Assembly (NCBI RefSeq): GCF_946885885.1
Contig: NZ_CAMPHN010000004.1
Coordinates: 1-62,869, forward strand
DNA from: an uncultured Pseudomonas sp.
GTDB taxonomy: Bacteria > Pseudomonadota > Gammaproteobacteria > Pseudomonadales > Pseudomonadaceae
Direction: 5' to 3'
DNA length: 62,869 bases
Below the pieces are notes generated by a model, which saw nothing but the letters and a program-made list of their open reading frames with translations, ran no database searches and had not been told where the DNA came from. Below, piece by piece: positions 38,229-48,245 of the stretch. The position numbers were made by a program, and so were the translations under genes. Position 1 is the first letter of the stretch. Each line of letters opens with the position of its first letter.

Positions 38229-39310
38229 CAGCTGTCTCCCTTGGCCACTTGCGCGGCGACCTGCTGGCCCGGCTCGACGAAGCCCTGGCCGAGGGTGATC
38301 AACGCGACCTTGTGCGGCAAGCCACTGACCCAGGCGCCCTGGCTGTCGACACTGATCAGCTGGACCGGGGTGAACTCCACGCGCTGTTGCTCATTGACCC
38401 ACTTGACCCCATGGCGCCCGGCTTGGTCCAGGCTGAGCAGGGCGGGCGAGATACGCTGGGCGAGCATTTCGCCGGTCTGGATGCGCAGGGTCGCACTGGC
38501 GCCGGCCAGACGCAGGCGTTCGGGGTTGGCGAGTTTGACCTCGACGCGAAAACTGCGCGAACCAGGATCCGCGGCGGCGGCGATGAAATGCAGCGTGCCT
38601 TCCATCTTGCGGCCATCGAGCAGTTGCACGTGCACGACCTGCCCGATATGCAATTGGCCGACGTCTTGTTGGGGAATCTGCGCGGTGACCTTGAGCTGCT
38701 CGATATCCACCAGGGTCAGCAGGCTCTGCCCAGGCTGCACGAAGTCGCCGAGCTCGACCATGCGCTGATCGTAGACCCCGGCGAAGGGCGCGACGATCTT
38801 GGTGTTGTTCAGCTCGATGCTCGCCATGTCCAGTTCCGCCTTGGCCTTGGCCAACTCGCTCTGCAGGCGGATCAATTCGTTGGCGGAAATCAGCTTGCGC
38901 TCGCGCAGGCGAAGCGCCGCGTCGACCTCGGCCTGGCGCTGGCGTACATCGGCCTCGCCGCGGGCCACCTGGGCCGGGCGGTTATCGGTCGACAGACTCA
39001 ATAGCCGCTCGCCGGCAGCGACCGGGCTGCCTTTGTCCTGATCCAGACGCACCACGTTGCCGCTGACCTGAGCCCGCAACTCTACCCGCCGCCAGGCTTC
39101 GATCTGCCCTTGCAGCACGTGCTCGCGCTGCATCGGGCTGGCTTGCAGCCACTGGATCTCGACCTTGGCCAGCCCCGGCTCGGCGGCCGGTTGATCGGCG
39201 CTGGCGGTTTGCTTGGCGGTGAACAAGGAGCCGCTGAGCAGCCACAACAGCAATAGCAGGCTGATGGCGACGGCGATCAACCAGGGACGTTTGGAGAGCT
39301 GACTGAGCAT
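38228..39310 (-). CDS. RND efflux periplasmic adaptor subunit (membrane fusion protein)
   Basis: A 360-residue adaptor with an N-terminal signal/anchor (LIAVAISLLLLLWLLSGSL). The lipoyl half-motifs are VELRAQVSGNVVRLDQDKG and IVAPFAGVYDQRMVELGDFV. A short alpha-hairpin between them (ELIRLQSELAKAKAELDMAS) and barrel domains follow. There is no lipobox Cys. It links the pump subunit to an outer-membrane channel. It begins six bases after the tetR stop, and its own stop overlaps the start of the pump gene, so the three genes are co-translated. Confidence 0.93.
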   Translation of the reverse strand: MLSQLSKRPWLIAVAISLLLLLWLLSGSLFTAKQTASADQPAAEPGLAKVEIQWLQASPMQREHVLQGQIEAWRRVELRAQVSGNVVRLDQDKGSPVAAGERLLSLSTDNRPAQVARGEADVRQRQAEVDAALRLRERKLISANELIRLQSELAKAKAELDMASIELNNTKIVAPFAGVYDQRMVELGDFVQPGQSLLTLVDIEQLKVTAQIPQQDVGQLHIGQVVHVQLLDGRKMEGTLHFIAAAADPGSRSFRVEVKLANPERLRLAGASATLRIQTGEMLAQRISPALLSLDQAGRHGVKWVNEQQRVEFTPVQLISVDSQGAWVSGLPHKVALITLGQGFVEPGQQVAAQVAKGDS

Positions 39311-39316
39311 GGGCGG

Positions 39317-39973
39317 TTACTCGTGGCGGTCCGGTTGGGCAAGGAGCGCGGTGGCCTGGGCGTTCAGGCCGGCGATGATGAAGTCGGTAACGCGGTGAAA
39401 GTACTGGTCCAGAGCGATGGGTTCGGCCCAATGGTCGAAGCCGCCGGAGGCGATCCGCGCCATCACCCCGTTGAAGCAAGCCTCCACGCCCCATAGCAGG
39501 TTCTGACATTCGGCTTGGCTCAAACTGTGTTCTTCCAGGGTGTCGTTGAGCATCTGACCGAAGAACAGCTGAAATTGATGCTCCAGCTCGAAAAATTGCT
39601 GGCGATAGGATTCGTCGAGGCGCTCCTGGAATTCCGGGCGGTCGCAGTGTTGGCACAGCTGCGCCTGGATCGGATCGGCGAGCATCTGCTCGAATGCCCG
39701 GCGCAACACCAGACGCAGTGCCTGTTGCGGCGGGTGAGCGGCGTGCAGGGCGCGCAACTCGGCGAGATTGGCGTGGCTCAGGTCGAGCGCCAGGCGCGCA
39801 TAAAGCGCCTCTTTGCTGGGGAAGTGCTTATACACGGTGCCTTTGCCGATACCGGCGGCGTTCGCCACCTCTGCGATGGTCACACGGTCCCAGGGCTGTT
39901 CCCGGAACAGCCGGAGCGCGGCGGCGAGAATGGCGGTTTCCCGTTGTTCGAATAGTTGATCTTGAAGGCGCAT
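39317..39973 (-). CDS. TetR-family repressor of the RND operon
   Basis: A 218-residue TetR protein. The N-terminal helix-turn-helix reads ILAAALRLFREQPWDRVTIA, then EVANAAGIGKGTVYKHFPSK, the classic TetR pattern. The C-terminal ligand domain is not assigned to a compound. The frame runs open to 40180, but ATG 39973 gives the normal TetR start and leaves a 15-bp inverted repeat 22 bases upstream as its likely operator. It is the first gene of the tetR-adaptor-pump-cupin operon, so it should autoregulate and repress the pump until an inducer binds. Confidence 0.92.
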   Translation of the reverse strand: MRLQDQLFEQRETAILAAALRLFREQPWDRVTIAEVANAAGIGKGTVYKHFPSKEALYARLALDLSHANLAELRALHAAHPPQQALRLVLRRAFEQMLADPIQAQLCQHCDRPEFQERLDESYRQQFFELEHQFQLFFGQMLNDTLEEHSLSQAECQNLLWGVEACFNGVMARIASGGFDHWAEPIALDQYFHRVTDFIIAGLNAQATALLAQPDRHE

Positions 39974-39994
39974 AAGGACCTGTATCGGAAAGAT

Positions 39995-40027
39995 GTGACC
40001 GGCGGTCATGCTATGACTGCTGGTCAC
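39995..40027. promoter_or_regulatory. Long inverted repeat, probable TetR operator
   Basis: GTGACCGGCGGTCAT (39995-40009), spacer GCT, and ATGACTGCTGGTCAC (40013-40027) are inverted copies with two mismatches in 15. Each arm is itself a near-palindrome (GACC..GGTC and TGACT..GGTCA), as with operators that take two TetR dimers. It lies 22 bases before the tetR start. Confidence 0.75.
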
Positions 40028-40093
40028 GACGAGCAAGCGGTGAGTTGTAACAGCGCTTACTTGTGGTTTGCGGCTTGATGTCGGAGACCACCG

Positions 40094-40161
40094 GTAGGGC
40101 GGGTGAAACCCGCCAGGGGACCGCGTGTATATAAGGGATTGGCGGATTGCACCCGTCCTGC
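40094..40161. repeat. REP unit, GTAGGGCGGGTG family
   Basis: GTAGGGCGGGTGAAACCCGC at the left and GGCGGATTGCACCCGTCCTG at the right form a diverged palindrome, a relative of 24873-24940. The rest of the 314-base gap between tetR and metR shows no gene. Confidence 0.65.
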
Positions 40162-40287
40162 GAGGTGTGGAAAACGCCAAACTGCTGCAAGTCGTGAGAG
40201 CGCTGGGGGCTTGTCCGGCTACGAGGTGCGGCTTTCCGTAGAAGCGGCGGTGGCCGCGATGCGTGTTCCAGCGCTACGGCGCAGCGC

Positions 40288-41205
40288 TCAACGCGCCACG
40301 CTGACCCCTTCCAGGTTGGCGAAGGAGGTGTCCTTGGCGGTGAGCAGGAAGTCGCGCATAAACGGCGAATCGAGCATATCGGTGCGGATGCCGGCATACA
40401 GGGTGGCGAACAGGCCTTTTTCGCCGAGGCGCTTGGCCGTGACGTAGCCGCGCGAGCTGTACTCGTGCAGCGCCCAGTTGGGCAGGCCGCAGACGCCGCG
40501 GCCGCTGGCCACCAGTTGCATCATCATCACCGTCAGTTCCGAGGTGCGCACTTGGGCGGGTTCGATGTCCGCCGGTTCGAGAAAGCGGGTGAAGATATCC
40601 AGGCGGTCGCGCTCCACCGGGTAAGTGATCAGCGTCTCGCTGGCCAGGTCTTCGGGTTGGATAAAGGGTTTGCCGGCCAGCGCGTGCTGGTTGGCCACTG
40701 CGAGCATGGCCTCGTAGGTGAATAGCGGCACATAGGTGATGCCGGCCAGCTCCAGCGGGTCGCTGGTCACCACCAGGTCCAGATCGCCACGGGCCAGCGC
40801 CGGCAGCGGGGCGAAGGAGAAACCCGAGGCCAGGTCCAGTTCCACTTCCGGCCAGGCGTCGCGAAACTGGTCGATGGTCGGCATCAACCATTGGAAACAG
40901 CTGTGGCACTCGATCGCCATATGCAAACGTCCGGCGGTGCCGCCAGCCAGCCGTGCCAGGTCGCGCTCGGCGGCGCGCAGCAACGGCAATACGGCATCGG
41001 TCAGCTGCAGCAAACGCAGACCGGCGCTGGTGAAGCGCACCGGTTTGGTCTTGCGCACGAACAGCGGCATGCCCAAGCGTTCTTCCAGCTCCTTGAACTG
41101 GTGCGACAGCGCCGATTGGGTCAGGTGCAGGCGTTCGGCGGCGTCGACCAGGCTCTCGCTTTCACGCAGCGCGTGCAGGGTTTTCAAGTGGCGAAGTTCC
41201 AACAT
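40288..41205 (-). CDS. metR: MetR, LysR-type regulator of methionine synthesis
   Basis: A 305-residue LysR regulator. The helix-turn-helix reads SLVDAAERLHLTQSALSHQF, and the effector domain begins GRLHMAIECHSCFQWLMPT, characteristic of MetR. MetR senses homocysteine and activates metE and related genes. metE is 1.1 kb away on the opposite strand, separated by an ExoD-family gene. A MetR-type half-palindrome precedes metE at 42286. Full family length, with no strong ribosome site at ATG 41205. Confidence 0.92.
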   Translation of the reverse strand: MLELRHLKTLHALRESESLVDAAERLHLTQSALSHQFKELEERLGMPLFVRKTKPVRFTSAGLRLLQLTDAVLPLLRAAERDLARLAGGTAGRLHMAIECHSCFQWLMPTIDQFRDAWPEVELDLASGFSFAPLPALARGDLDLVVTSDPLELAGITYVPLFTYEAMLAVANQHALAGKPFIQPEDLASETLITYPVERDRLDIFTRFLEPADIEPAQVRTSELTVMMMQLVASGRGVCGLPNWALHEYSSRGYVTAKRLGEKGLFATLYAGIRTDMLDSPFMRDFLLTAKDTSFANLEGVSVAR

Positions 41206-41430
41206 GGCGGCCTGACTTCTCTTTGAGTGTGTATGGAAAGCTTACCGGACGGTGCGCTGCGCGTTATCGGGCAATGCCGCTTGTATGAAAACGGCTCATT
41301 GAGCGAATGGCCAGTGTCCCTCAAGGTTTTGCAACTGTCGAGCCTGGGCGGTTTGGCCGTGGGTGGCGCGGGACAAGTTGTCGCCAAAGATCGCTCCCGG
41401 ATTGCGCCGAGGCTTATCCGGGGAGGGGAT
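41206..41430. other. metR upstream gap without recognisable gene
   Basis: A 68-codon frame (41227-41433) runs here but has no recognisable similarity and ends in the adjacent repeat. I see no clear promoter motif. The metR promoter must lie in this stretch. Confidence 0.4.
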
Positions 41431-41576
41431 TAGCAGGCCGTTGAAAAACGTAGGCGAGGCAGCCAGTGCAAGGCAAAAACAGGCGAGGACGCGGAGTTTA
41501 CTGGTTGTAAATGAGCAGTCCGAGCCTGTTTTTAACGCAGCGATGGCAACGCAGGTAGTTTTTCAACGGTCTGTTA
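41431..41576. repeat. MITE-like element, copy 1
   Basis: A 146-base element bounded by TAGCAGGCCGTTGAAAAAC and its diverged complement GTTTTTCAACGGTCTGTTA. An inner stem AACAGGC / GCCTGTT and an apical TTTAC / GTAAA hairpin let the whole fold as one stem. Its right edge TTA is the stop codon (TAA on the minus strand) of the ExoD-family gene. Copies 2 and 3 are at 54805 and 57656. Confidence 0.8.
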
Positions 41577-42161
41577 GAGAAACGCCTGGCCGAACAGATA
41601 CAGGCAGCCGATGCTGAAGGCGAATGCCAGCAGCGCCAACAAGCCGTCATGGGCGAATAGCGCCAAACCCAGCGCGCTCAATGCGGCGCCGCTGATCGAG
41701 TTGGCGAATGGCACCACTTCCAGCGGCGGCATGCTCAGCGCGATCAACAGGCACAGCAGGACGTTGGCGTAGAGTGCGGGCCCGCGGGTCAACAGGCCGA
41801 GGCGCGGCCGCACCAGGCGATCGATCGAACGTGCCAGCGGCAAGAGAAAGCGCAAGGCGCGCTCGAACTTATCCCGCGACAGGCTGCGTGCCAGCAGCCA
41901 ATGCGGTAGCCAGATATGCCGGCGCCCGCACAGCAGTTGGCCGGCGATCAAGGCCACCATCAACGCGATCGTACTCGGCAGCCCGGGAATCCCGGACAGC
42001 GGCGACAGGGCGATCAAACCGGGCAGGAGCAGCAGGGGGCCGAACGAACGCTGACCGGTGGCTTCCAGCAAATCGGCGAAGGCCACTCGTTGCCCTTCGG
42101 CACTGGCCTGCTGCACGCGTTGCAGCAGCTCTTGAAGGGTGCTCGGCTGTTGGTTGCCCAT
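41574..42161 (-). CDS. ExoD family membrane protein
   Basis: A 195-residue inner-membrane protein of the ExoD family. The opening LQELLQRVQQASAEGQRVAF and RSFGPLLLLPGLIALSPLSG are typical, followed by paired hydrophobic segments. ExoD was named for exopolysaccharide and alkaline-sensitivity effects in Sinorhizobium; its activity is unknown. Its stop codon is contributed by the MITE-like element, so the original C-terminus may have been slightly different. It sits alone between metR and metE and has no visible link to methionine. Confidence 0.85.
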   Translation of the reverse strand: MGNQQPSTLQELLQRVQQASAEGQRVAFADLLEATGQRSFGPLLLLPGLIALSPLSGIPGLPSTIALMVALIAGQLLCGRRHIWLPHWLLARSLSRDKFERALRFLLPLARSIDRLVRPRLGLLTRGPALYANVLLCLLIALSMPPLEVVPFANSISGAALSALGLALFAHDGLLALLAFAFSIGCLYLFGQAFL

Positions 42162-42285
42162 GACCGTCTCGGCGATACCGCGGATATCTCGTCTGCAAAT
42201 TGGAGGTCATGGCCGCTTCTGAGGTTCGCCTGGCATGACGGATGCTCCGTTCCATGAAAATAATTTGTAGTTAACGCGAATATCT

Positions 42286-42298
42286 TGAGTTTGTTTCA
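42286..42298 (+). promoter_or_regulatory. Candidate MetR-binding site before metE
   Basis: TGAGTTTGTTTCA matches the MetR pattern TGAA-N5-TTCA at seven of eight fixed positions, 54 bases before metE. A weaker match, TGAAAATAATTTG, is at 42255-42267, about one helical turn multiple away. Confidence 0.5.
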
Positions 42299-42351
42299 CT
42301 TATGCGTTGGCGCCGACAATCCCCGTCATCACTTATATGGAGATTGTTCCC

Positions 42352-44658
42352 ATGGCTTTGGCCCATACCCTCGGCTTCCCGCGCATCGGCCGCGACCGCG
42401 AATTGAAGAAAGCCCTCGAAGCCTATTGGCGCGGCGAGTTGGATCAGGCCGGCCTGCGCGCCGTCGGCCGCGAGCTGCGCGCCGCCCACTGGCAAGCGCA
42501 GAAAGACGCCGGTATCGAGTTGCTGCCGGTCGGCGACTTCGCCTGGTACGACCAGGTGCTGAGCCACTCGCTGACCTTTGGCGTGATCCCCGAGCGTTTC
42601 CGTCCGGCACAGGGCGCGCCGAGCCTGGATACTTTGTTCGGCATGGCACGTGGTGCCGTTGGAAACAAGAGCAGCAATAGCTGCTGCGGTGGGGCTCACG
42701 CTCAAGAGATGACCAAGTGGTTCGACACCAACTATCACTACCTGGTCCCCGAGTTCAGCGCTGACCAGCAGTTCCAGCTGAGCTGGGAGCAGTTGTTCGA
42801 AGAAGTAGAGGAGGCGCACGCCCTGGGCCACAGGATCAAGCCGGTACTGATCGGCCCGCTGACCTACCTGTGGCTAGGCAAAGCCAAGGGCAGCGATTTT
42901 GATCGCCTCGACCTGCTGGAGCGTCTGCTGCCGGTCTACGGCGAAATCCTCCAGCGCCTGGCGGCCCAGGGTGTGGAGTGGGTGCAGATCGATGAGCCGA
43001 TTTTGGTGCTGGATCTGCCGCAAGCCTGGAAGAACGCCTTCGAGCGAGCCTACAACTTGCTGCAACGCGAGCCAGGCAAGAAACTGATCGCCACCTACTT
43101 CGCCGGCCTGGAGGATAACCTCGGGCTGGCCGCCAGCCTGCCGGTGGATGGCCTGCATATCGATCTGGTGCGCGCGCCCGAACAGTTCCCGAGCATTCTC
43201 GACCGCTTGCCGGCCTATAAGGTGCTGTCGCTCGGTGTGGTCAACGGGCGTAATGTTTGGCGCACCGATCTGGAAAAAGCCCTGGGCATTCTGCAGCAAG
43301 CCCAGGAGCGTTTGGGTGAGCGCTTGTGGGTGGCGCCGAGCTGCTCGCTGTTGCACAGCCCGGTCGACCTCACGCGTGAAGACCAGTTGGATGCCGAGCT
43401 GAAAAGCTGGCTGGCCTTCGCCGTGCAGAAGTGCGAGGAAGTCGTCTTGTTGACCCGCGCCCTGAACGATCCGCAGGACGCCCTGGTGCAGGCGGCCTTG
43501 GCTGAAAGCTGCGCGGTGCAGGCCAGTCGCGCGCAATCGCCGCGCATCCACAAACCGGAGGTACAGGCGCGTTTGGCGGCCACTACCGCAGCCGACAGCC
43601 AACGTCAGTCGCGTTTCGCCGCGCGCATTGAGCAGCAGCGTGCACGCCTGCAGTTGCCGGCATTTCCCACCACCACTATTGGCTCCTTCCCGCAGACCGT
43701 AGCGATTCGTCTGGCACGCCAGGCGTTCAAGCAGGGTAAGTTGTCGGCGGCCGAATACACCGAGGCCATGCACAGCGAAATCCGTCATGCGGTCGAGGTG
43801 CAGGAGAACCTCGGTCTGGATGTGCTGGTGCACGGCGAGGCCGAGCGCAACGACATGGTCGAATACTTCGCCGAACAGCTCGACGGCTATGCCTTCAGCC
43901 GTTTCGGCTGGGTGCAGAGCTACGGTTCGCGCTGCGTCAAACCGGCGCTGATTTATGGCGACCTGAGCCGACCGCGGCCGATGACGGTGGAGTGGATCCG
44001 CTATGCCCAGAGCCTCACCACGAAAGTGATGAAGGGCATGCTGACCGGCCCGGTGACCATGCTGATGTGGTCCTTTGCGCGCGAGGATATTTCACGCGAG
44101 CAGCAAGCGCGGCAGTTGGCCCTGGCGCTGCGCGACGAGGTGCTGGACCTGGAGGCTGCGGGAATCAAAATCGTGCAAATCGACGAGGCGGCGTTCCGTG
44201 AAGGTCTGCCGCTGCGCAAGGCGCAATGGGCGGAGTACCTGGCATGGGCCAGCGAAGCTTTCCGTCTGTGCGCCTCGGGTGTGCGCGACGAAACGCAGAT
44301 CCATACCCATATGTGCTACAGCGAATTCAACGACGTGATCGAGGCCATCGCCGCCATGGACGCCGATGTGATCACCATCGAAACCTCGCGCTCGGATATG
44401 GAACTGCTGCAAGCGTTCGAGGCGTTCGACTACCCCAACGATATCGGCCCCGGGGTCTACGACATCCATTCGCCGCGGGTGCCGGACACTCAGGAGATGG
44501 TCAAGTTGATGCGCAAGGCCGCCCAGCGAATTCCCGCCGAGCGTCTGTGGGTCAACCCCGATTGCGGCCTCAAGACCCGCGCCTGGGCGGAGACCGAGGC
44601 GGCGCTGAAAAACATGGTGGCGGCGGCGCGGCAGTTGCGCGAGTCGTTGCCTGCCTGA
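42352..44658 (+). CDS. metE: Cobalamin-independent methionine synthase MetE
   Basis: A 768-residue enzyme transferring a methyl group from methyltetrahydrofolate polyglutamate to homocysteine. The N-terminus [20 protein letters not shown] and the catalytic-barrel stretches [17 protein letters not shown] and [10 protein letters not shown] are standard. Zinc ligands are visible in [12 protein letters not shown] (His, Cys) and [11 protein letters not shown] (Cys). ATG 42352 with an upstream GGAG is preferred over the open frame start 42307. An unusual Ser/Cys-rich patch, [13 protein letters not shown], sits before EMTKWF. Control by the nearby MetR is likely. Confidence 0.96.
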   Translation: MALAHTLGFPRIGRDRELKKALEAYWRGELDQAGLRAVGRELRAAHWQAQKDAGIELLPVGDFAWYDQVLSHSLTFGVIPERFRPAQGAPSLDTLFGMARGAVGNKSSNSCCGGAHAQEMTKWFDTNYHYLVPEFSADQQFQLSWEQLFEEVEEAHALGHRIKPVLIGPLTYLWLGKAKGSDFDRLDLLERLLPVYGEILQRLAAQGVEWVQIDEPILVLDLPQAWKNAFERAYNLLQREPGKKLIATYFAGLEDNLGLAASLPVDGLHIDLVRAPEQFPSILDRLPAYKVLSLGVVNGRNVWRTDLEKALGILQQAQERLGERLWVAPSCSLLHSPVDLTREDQLDAELKSWLAFAVQKCEEVVLLTRALNDPQDALVQAALAESCAVQASRAQSPRIHKPEVQARLAATTAADSQRQSRFAARIEQQRARLQLPAFPTTTIGSFPQTVAIRLARQAFKQGKLSAAEYTEAMHSEIRHAVEVQENLGLDVLVHGEAERNDMVEYFAEQLDGYAFSRFGWVQSYGSRCVKPALIYGDLSRPRPMTVEWIRYAQSLTTKVMKGMLTGPVTMLMWSFAREDISREQQARQLALALRDEVLDLEAAGIKIVQIDEAAFREGLPLRKAQWAEYLAWASEAFRLCASGVRDETQIHTHMCYSEFNDVIEAIAAMDADVITIETSRSDMELLQAFEAFDYPNDIGPGVYDIHSPRVPDTQEMVKLMRKAAQRIPAERLWVNPDCGLKTRAWAETEAALKNMVAAARQLRESLPA

Positions 44659-44706
44659 GGCCCGTTTTGACGGCGGGGCAATCCCCCGCCGCCGGGCATG
44701 CACCGG

Positions 44707-46767
44707 CTACTGGCGCTCCATCAGAAACACGCCTTGGTTGTTCAGCGTCGGCTGGTCGGCCTTGAACATGTCGTAGCCGCCGACGAAACGATCGCCAGGC
44801 GCGGCGAAGACGCCATTGATGTTGCCGGTGATGCAATTGCTGCAGTTGACGTTGCCACTGATATAGCCGTTATCGATCCGCATATTGGCATGACCGTTGG
44901 CGTAGTTGCCGTCGAACATGGCGCTCCAGTTCTGGTTGGCGGTAGTCAGGGACAAGGAGCCGCCGCTGATAGCACCGGTGGTGAAATCGACCGAGAAACC
45001 GCCGCTCATGGCCTGAACCGCGCCGTCGCTACCCGTGCCCAGAAACACCGGTGTAGTGCCCATCTGAAAGGTTTGGTTGCCGGTCAGTTGGGTGGCGCTG
45101 GCTGCCTCGGCGGTCAGCCAGTAGACCGAATCGTCCTCGAACGAGGTGATGGTCTCGGGTGTATTGATGTCGTCATAGATATGGATCGGATTGGCTGCCG
45201 ATGCGGCCCACCGACCCCAGCTGATATTGCTGCGACCGCCCACCGCCGGGTCGTAATCCAGCAATTGCGCGCCCCCTTGGCGGCCGACGCCCAGGACATT
45301 GTTTTGGTCCGGTGCGAGGAAGGCGGAAGGTTTACCGTCCTGCCCGAAAACCACTGCTGCGCGTTTCGGGTAGTCATCGCGAAAACCCGAGGTGAAGGAG
45401 CCGTCGACCAATCCGCCCAAGGCATTGACCATGTCCAGCATCTGCGCGCTGCTGCCCGATATATCGAAACTGCGCAGCTCGAAATTCAAAAACAGGTCCG
45501 ATGGGTTCGCACTGAAGAACTCCAGATGCCCGGGGTTCTGCGCGGACTCGCGAACGCCGACCAGTGCATTGGCGGCGCTGAGGTGTTCCTGAATATCGGT
45601 TATCAGGGTATTCAAGCTGGTGTGGTTTTTATCGAGCAGGATGCTCACCGTGGTCGTTGGCGGTGACGAAGAGCCGTCCTTGACGAAGTACTTCACCTCG
45701 AAGTTGACCGGGCCATTGGCGGCGAAATTGTAAAGCGTCGGGGTTTGCGGGGCGATAAGCGTCGCCAGCACAATCTTCGGGTTCTGCGTGACGATCACTG
45801 CCTCGTCCCGCGCAGGATCTATGAATTGCTCGAACTCCGCGACGAACAGACGCGGGTCATCCTTCGATTTGGTCGTCCAGGGGTCTCCCACCGGGTCGGT
45901 TTCGATGGGCTCCAGGGTTTCCTGCAACTGCGTATCGGTGACGGTGAAGTCCAGGGTTTCGGTCGTCGTCGGGCTGGTGACCGTGGTTGTCGAATCGAGC
46001 GTGGGGGAAAGGCTGGTCTGGGTAGTTGTGGGGGCCGTGGCGGCGAACGAGCTGGACGTGCTGCCGGTCGCTGTCGTAGTGCTGGTGCTGGCCGTGCCGC
46101 TGTCGCTCTCTGTCACCGCTGCTTCGCCATCGGCTGGCTGACTATTCTGCGTCGCGGCCGGACCCTGCTGGAACGCCGCGGGCGGCTCGAGCAGGCCGAC
46201 CGGCGCTTGCCCGGTTTCGACCCGCGAGTAACTGAAATCCATATCCGGGCCGAGATCCAGGCTGCCGCTTTCGTTGTCGACCCGGATGCCGCCGTCCCAT
46301 ACCGCCACCACTATGGCCTGCGCCGATTCCTGCACCACCTCGTAGTGGGTGCCGCGAATGCCGATGCTGGCTGCACCCGTGGTGACTTTATAGGAGTCCT
46401 GCGAGCCCTTGCCGATGCTACCGGTGATGGTGCGGAAGCCGCCTTCGACCAGGTGCATCAATACATTGCCGCCGCCATCGGTGGGCGGTGCATAGGTTTC
46501 GATACGGAAATGGCTGCTCTCGCGCAGCGTCAGCAGCGCCTTGTCGACGAAACGCACCTGCAGCATGCCGGCGCTGCCGGTGGTCAGGGTCTCGCCGACG
46601 AAAATCTTGTCGCGCCGGGCCAGTTTGCGGGCTACCCCGTCCTCGCCGAGCGCCTGGGCGTCGCGGGCGAGAATCACCTGGGCCGCTTCCTCGGCGGCGT
46701 GGGCCGGCAGCAGACATGTCAACAGTACGAGCCAAAGAGCGGTGGATGGCCAGGACAATTTCTTCAT
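44707..46767 (-). CDS. Exported FecR-domain protein with Thr/Ser-rich linker and beta-rich C-terminus, candidate type XI secretion cargo
   Basis: About 686 residues. The signal peptide ends at LPAHA (about residue 23) and no convincing lipobox is seen. A FecR domain covers about 40-150: [31 protein letters not shown] and [15 protein letters not shown]. Residues about 205-290 are Thr/Ser-rich low complexity. The last 150-200 residues alternate Gly/Asn/Ser strands ([35 protein letters not shown]) and end in [10 protein letters not shown]...GVFLMERQ. This resembles the small C-terminal beta-barrels of Slam-dependent proteins. The gene lies eight bases downstream of a DUF560 outer-membrane protein, consistent with a cargo-translocon pair. 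Ligand and final location are unknown. It is not a sigma-factor-linked FecR, since there is no TM helix or sigma gene. Confidence 0.75.
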   Translation of the reverse strand: MKKLSWPSTALWLVLLTCLLPAHAAEEAAQVILARDAQALGEDGVARKLARRDKIFVGETLTTGSAGMLQVRFVDKALLTLRESSHFRIETYAPPTDGGGNVLMHLVEGGFRTITGSIGKGSQDSYKVTTGAASIGIRGTHYEVVQESAQAIVVAVWDGGIRVDNESGSLDLGPDMDFSYSRVETGQAPVGLLEPPAAFQQGPAATQNSQPADGEAAVTESDSGTASTSTTTATGSTSSSFAATAPTTTQTSLSPTLDSTTTVTSPTTTETLDFTVTDTQLQETLEPIETDPVGDPWTTKSKDDPRLFVAEFEQFIDPARDEAVIVTQNPKIVLATLIAPQTPTLYNFAANGPVNFEVKYFVKDGSSSPPTTTVSILLDKNHTSLNTLITDIQEHLSAANALVGVRESAQNPGHLEFFSANPSDLFLNFELRSFDISGSSAQMLDMVNALGGLVDGSFTSGFRDDYPKRAAVVFGQDGKPSAFLAPDQNNVLGVGRQGGAQLLDYDPAVGGRSNISWGRWAASAANPIHIYDDINTPETITSFEDDSVYWLTAEAASATQLTGNQTFQMGTTPVFLGTGSDGAVQAMSGGFSVDFTTGAISGGSLSLTTANQNWSAMFDGNYANGHANMRIDNGYISGNVNCSNCITGNINGVFAAPGDRFVGGYDMFKADQPTLNNQGVFLMERQ

Positions 46768-46775
46768 GATCTCTC

Positions 46776-48113
46776 CTAGAACACCCGCTGCAAACGGGCT
46801 TCCACCCGCCAACGGATGTATTCGTACAAACTCAGGTTGCTGTCGTTATCGGTGTAGCTGGTCTCCAGGGTGAGGTTCAGATTTTCGGTCAGGCGGTTTG
46901 TTACGCCGATGGAGAATTGATAGGCGTCATCCTTGCGGCGCTCGCCGAATACCGGGTGTTCGTCCTTGTAGCGGCCCTTGAACGCCGATACGCCGGCATA
47001 GGGTTGCCACAACTCGGAGGCTTGCCAGAGCAGCTGATAGCCGGCGAAGGTGAAGTCCTTGGCCAGATGCCGGCCACTCGACGAACGGGGGTTCTCGGTG
47101 CCGCCGCCGAGGGAAAACTGATGCAGGAAGTTGCCGTCGAGCACCTGCAACTGTGCGCTGACGAGCGGTTGCCAGGCGTTCAGCTCGTCGAGCTGGAAGG
47201 AGTGCTTGTCGACCAAGCCCGAGTACAGGGTGGTCGCTATCTGGGTGCCCCAGTAGTGGCGCCACTGGCCGAAGACCCCACTGGAGCGTTGATAGGCTTC
47301 GCCGTCCAGCCAGGTGTGCTGGTACTGCAGGCCGGCCTGGAACTGCTCGGCACCGCGCTGGTGTACCCAGGCCGTGGTCAGGCCCAGGGTATCCAGATCG
47401 AAATCGCTGTTCTCGGTGTTGTGCTTATGCTCGCTTTGCAGTTGTACGAAAGCGCGATTGCGTTGGGAAAACGGCCAGTGGTACTTGGCCAGGGTGCGGG
47501 CGGAGAGGTAGGAACTGTTCATTTCCACGGCGCTGTCCGGTAACTCGAACAGGCCGATGATGCGGTCGCCGGTGGCGTTATTGATATTGCTGTCGTAGCC
47601 GCCGCCAATCTCGACGAAGCCTTCCCAGCGTTTGATCGTGTCGTTCCGTTGCTGAACGATATGGTCGATAAAGCGCTCGATATTGCCGACCACCGCCGTC
47701 GGTGGGTTGTGCTCCAGCACCAGGCGGAACTGCTTTTCCGCTTCCTCATGGCGCTTGATCTGATACAGCGCGCGGGCGTATTCCAGGCGAAACCGGTCGT
47801 TTTCCGGGTGTAATGCCACCAGCCGCTCGAAGACGAAGCTGGCTTCTTCGGCATGCCCCGTCTCGAGTGCCGCCAGACCGTAATAGAAATCGAACTCCGG
47901 GTCGCCTTCCTCGCGCTCCACTTGCTGCATTGCCAGCTCATGGGCCTTGGCATGCTCCTGGCGTTCGAACAGCTCGGCGAGTTGCCGGACTATTGGGCTA
48001 CGCTGGTTGGGTGGGGTTTGCGCATTGAGCTGGGGGCTCCACAGGCAGACCAGTGTCAGTGGCAGGATAATCCAGGGCCGAACCTTGGATGAGAAAGCGA
48101 ATGCACTGGTCAC
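46776..48113 (-). CDS. DUF560 / surface lipoprotein assembly modifier-type outer-membrane protein (type XI secretion family)
   Basis: A 445-residue outer-membrane protein. After the signal peptide (LPLTLVCLWSPQLNAQ), residues about 35-155 form TPR-like helices (YYGLAALETGHAEEASFVFE, RFRLEYARALYQIKRHEEAE). From GFVEIGGGYDSNINNATGD onward the chain is an aromatic-rich beta-barrel ending in RWRVEARLQRVF, with the terminal Phe recognised by the BAM machinery. TPR plus 14-strand barrel is the Slam/DUF560 (T11SS) layout; family members flip cargo proteins to the surface or release them. The start codon is GTG at 48113. The FecR protein gene follows after eight bases and a CHASE2 cyclase is divergent. 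Plain TPR-porin is the alternative reading. Confidence 0.8.
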   Translation of the reverse strand: MTSAFAFSSKVRPWIILPLTLVCLWSPQLNAQTPPNQRSPIVRQLAELFERQEHAKAHELAMQQVEREEGDPEFDFYYGLAALETGHAEEASFVFERLVALHPENDRFRLEYARALYQIKRHEEAEKQFRLVLEHNPPTAVVGNIERFIDHIVQQRNDTIKRWEGFVEIGGGYDSNINNATGDRIIGLFELPDSAVEMNSSYLSARTLAKYHWPFSQRNRAFVQLQSEHKHNTENSDFDLDTLGLTTAWVHQRGAEQFQAGLQYQHTWLDGEAYQRSSGVFGQWRHYWGTQIATTLYSGLVDKHSFQLDELNAWQPLVSAQLQVLDGNFLHQFSLGGGTENPRSSSGRHLAKDFTFAGYQLLWQASELWQPYAGVSAFKGRYKDEHPVFGERRKDDAYQFSIGVTNRLTENLNLTLETSYTDNDSNLSLYEYIRWRVEARLQRVF

Positions 48114-48245
48114 TGGCCGGTCGAGCTCCCTGCAAAACGAAGATATTGTTTTGCCAGTCTAGGAGTCAGGTTTGGAATTGCCACTATTGCGAACGCTCAT
48201 AATGAATCGGCTGCCCGGGGCCAGCCGTTGAGGCCAGCGCCCGTC

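Noticed and set aside
41227..41433. A 68-codon frame upstream of metR
   Set aside because: No similarity recognised and its end lies in the MITE-like element; kept only as a remark in the gap entry.
44707..46767. Classical FecR/FecI cell-surface signalling system
   Set aside because: The FecR-domain protein has a cleavable signal and no single inner-membrane anti-sigma anchor, and no ECF sigma factor or TonB receptor gene is near.
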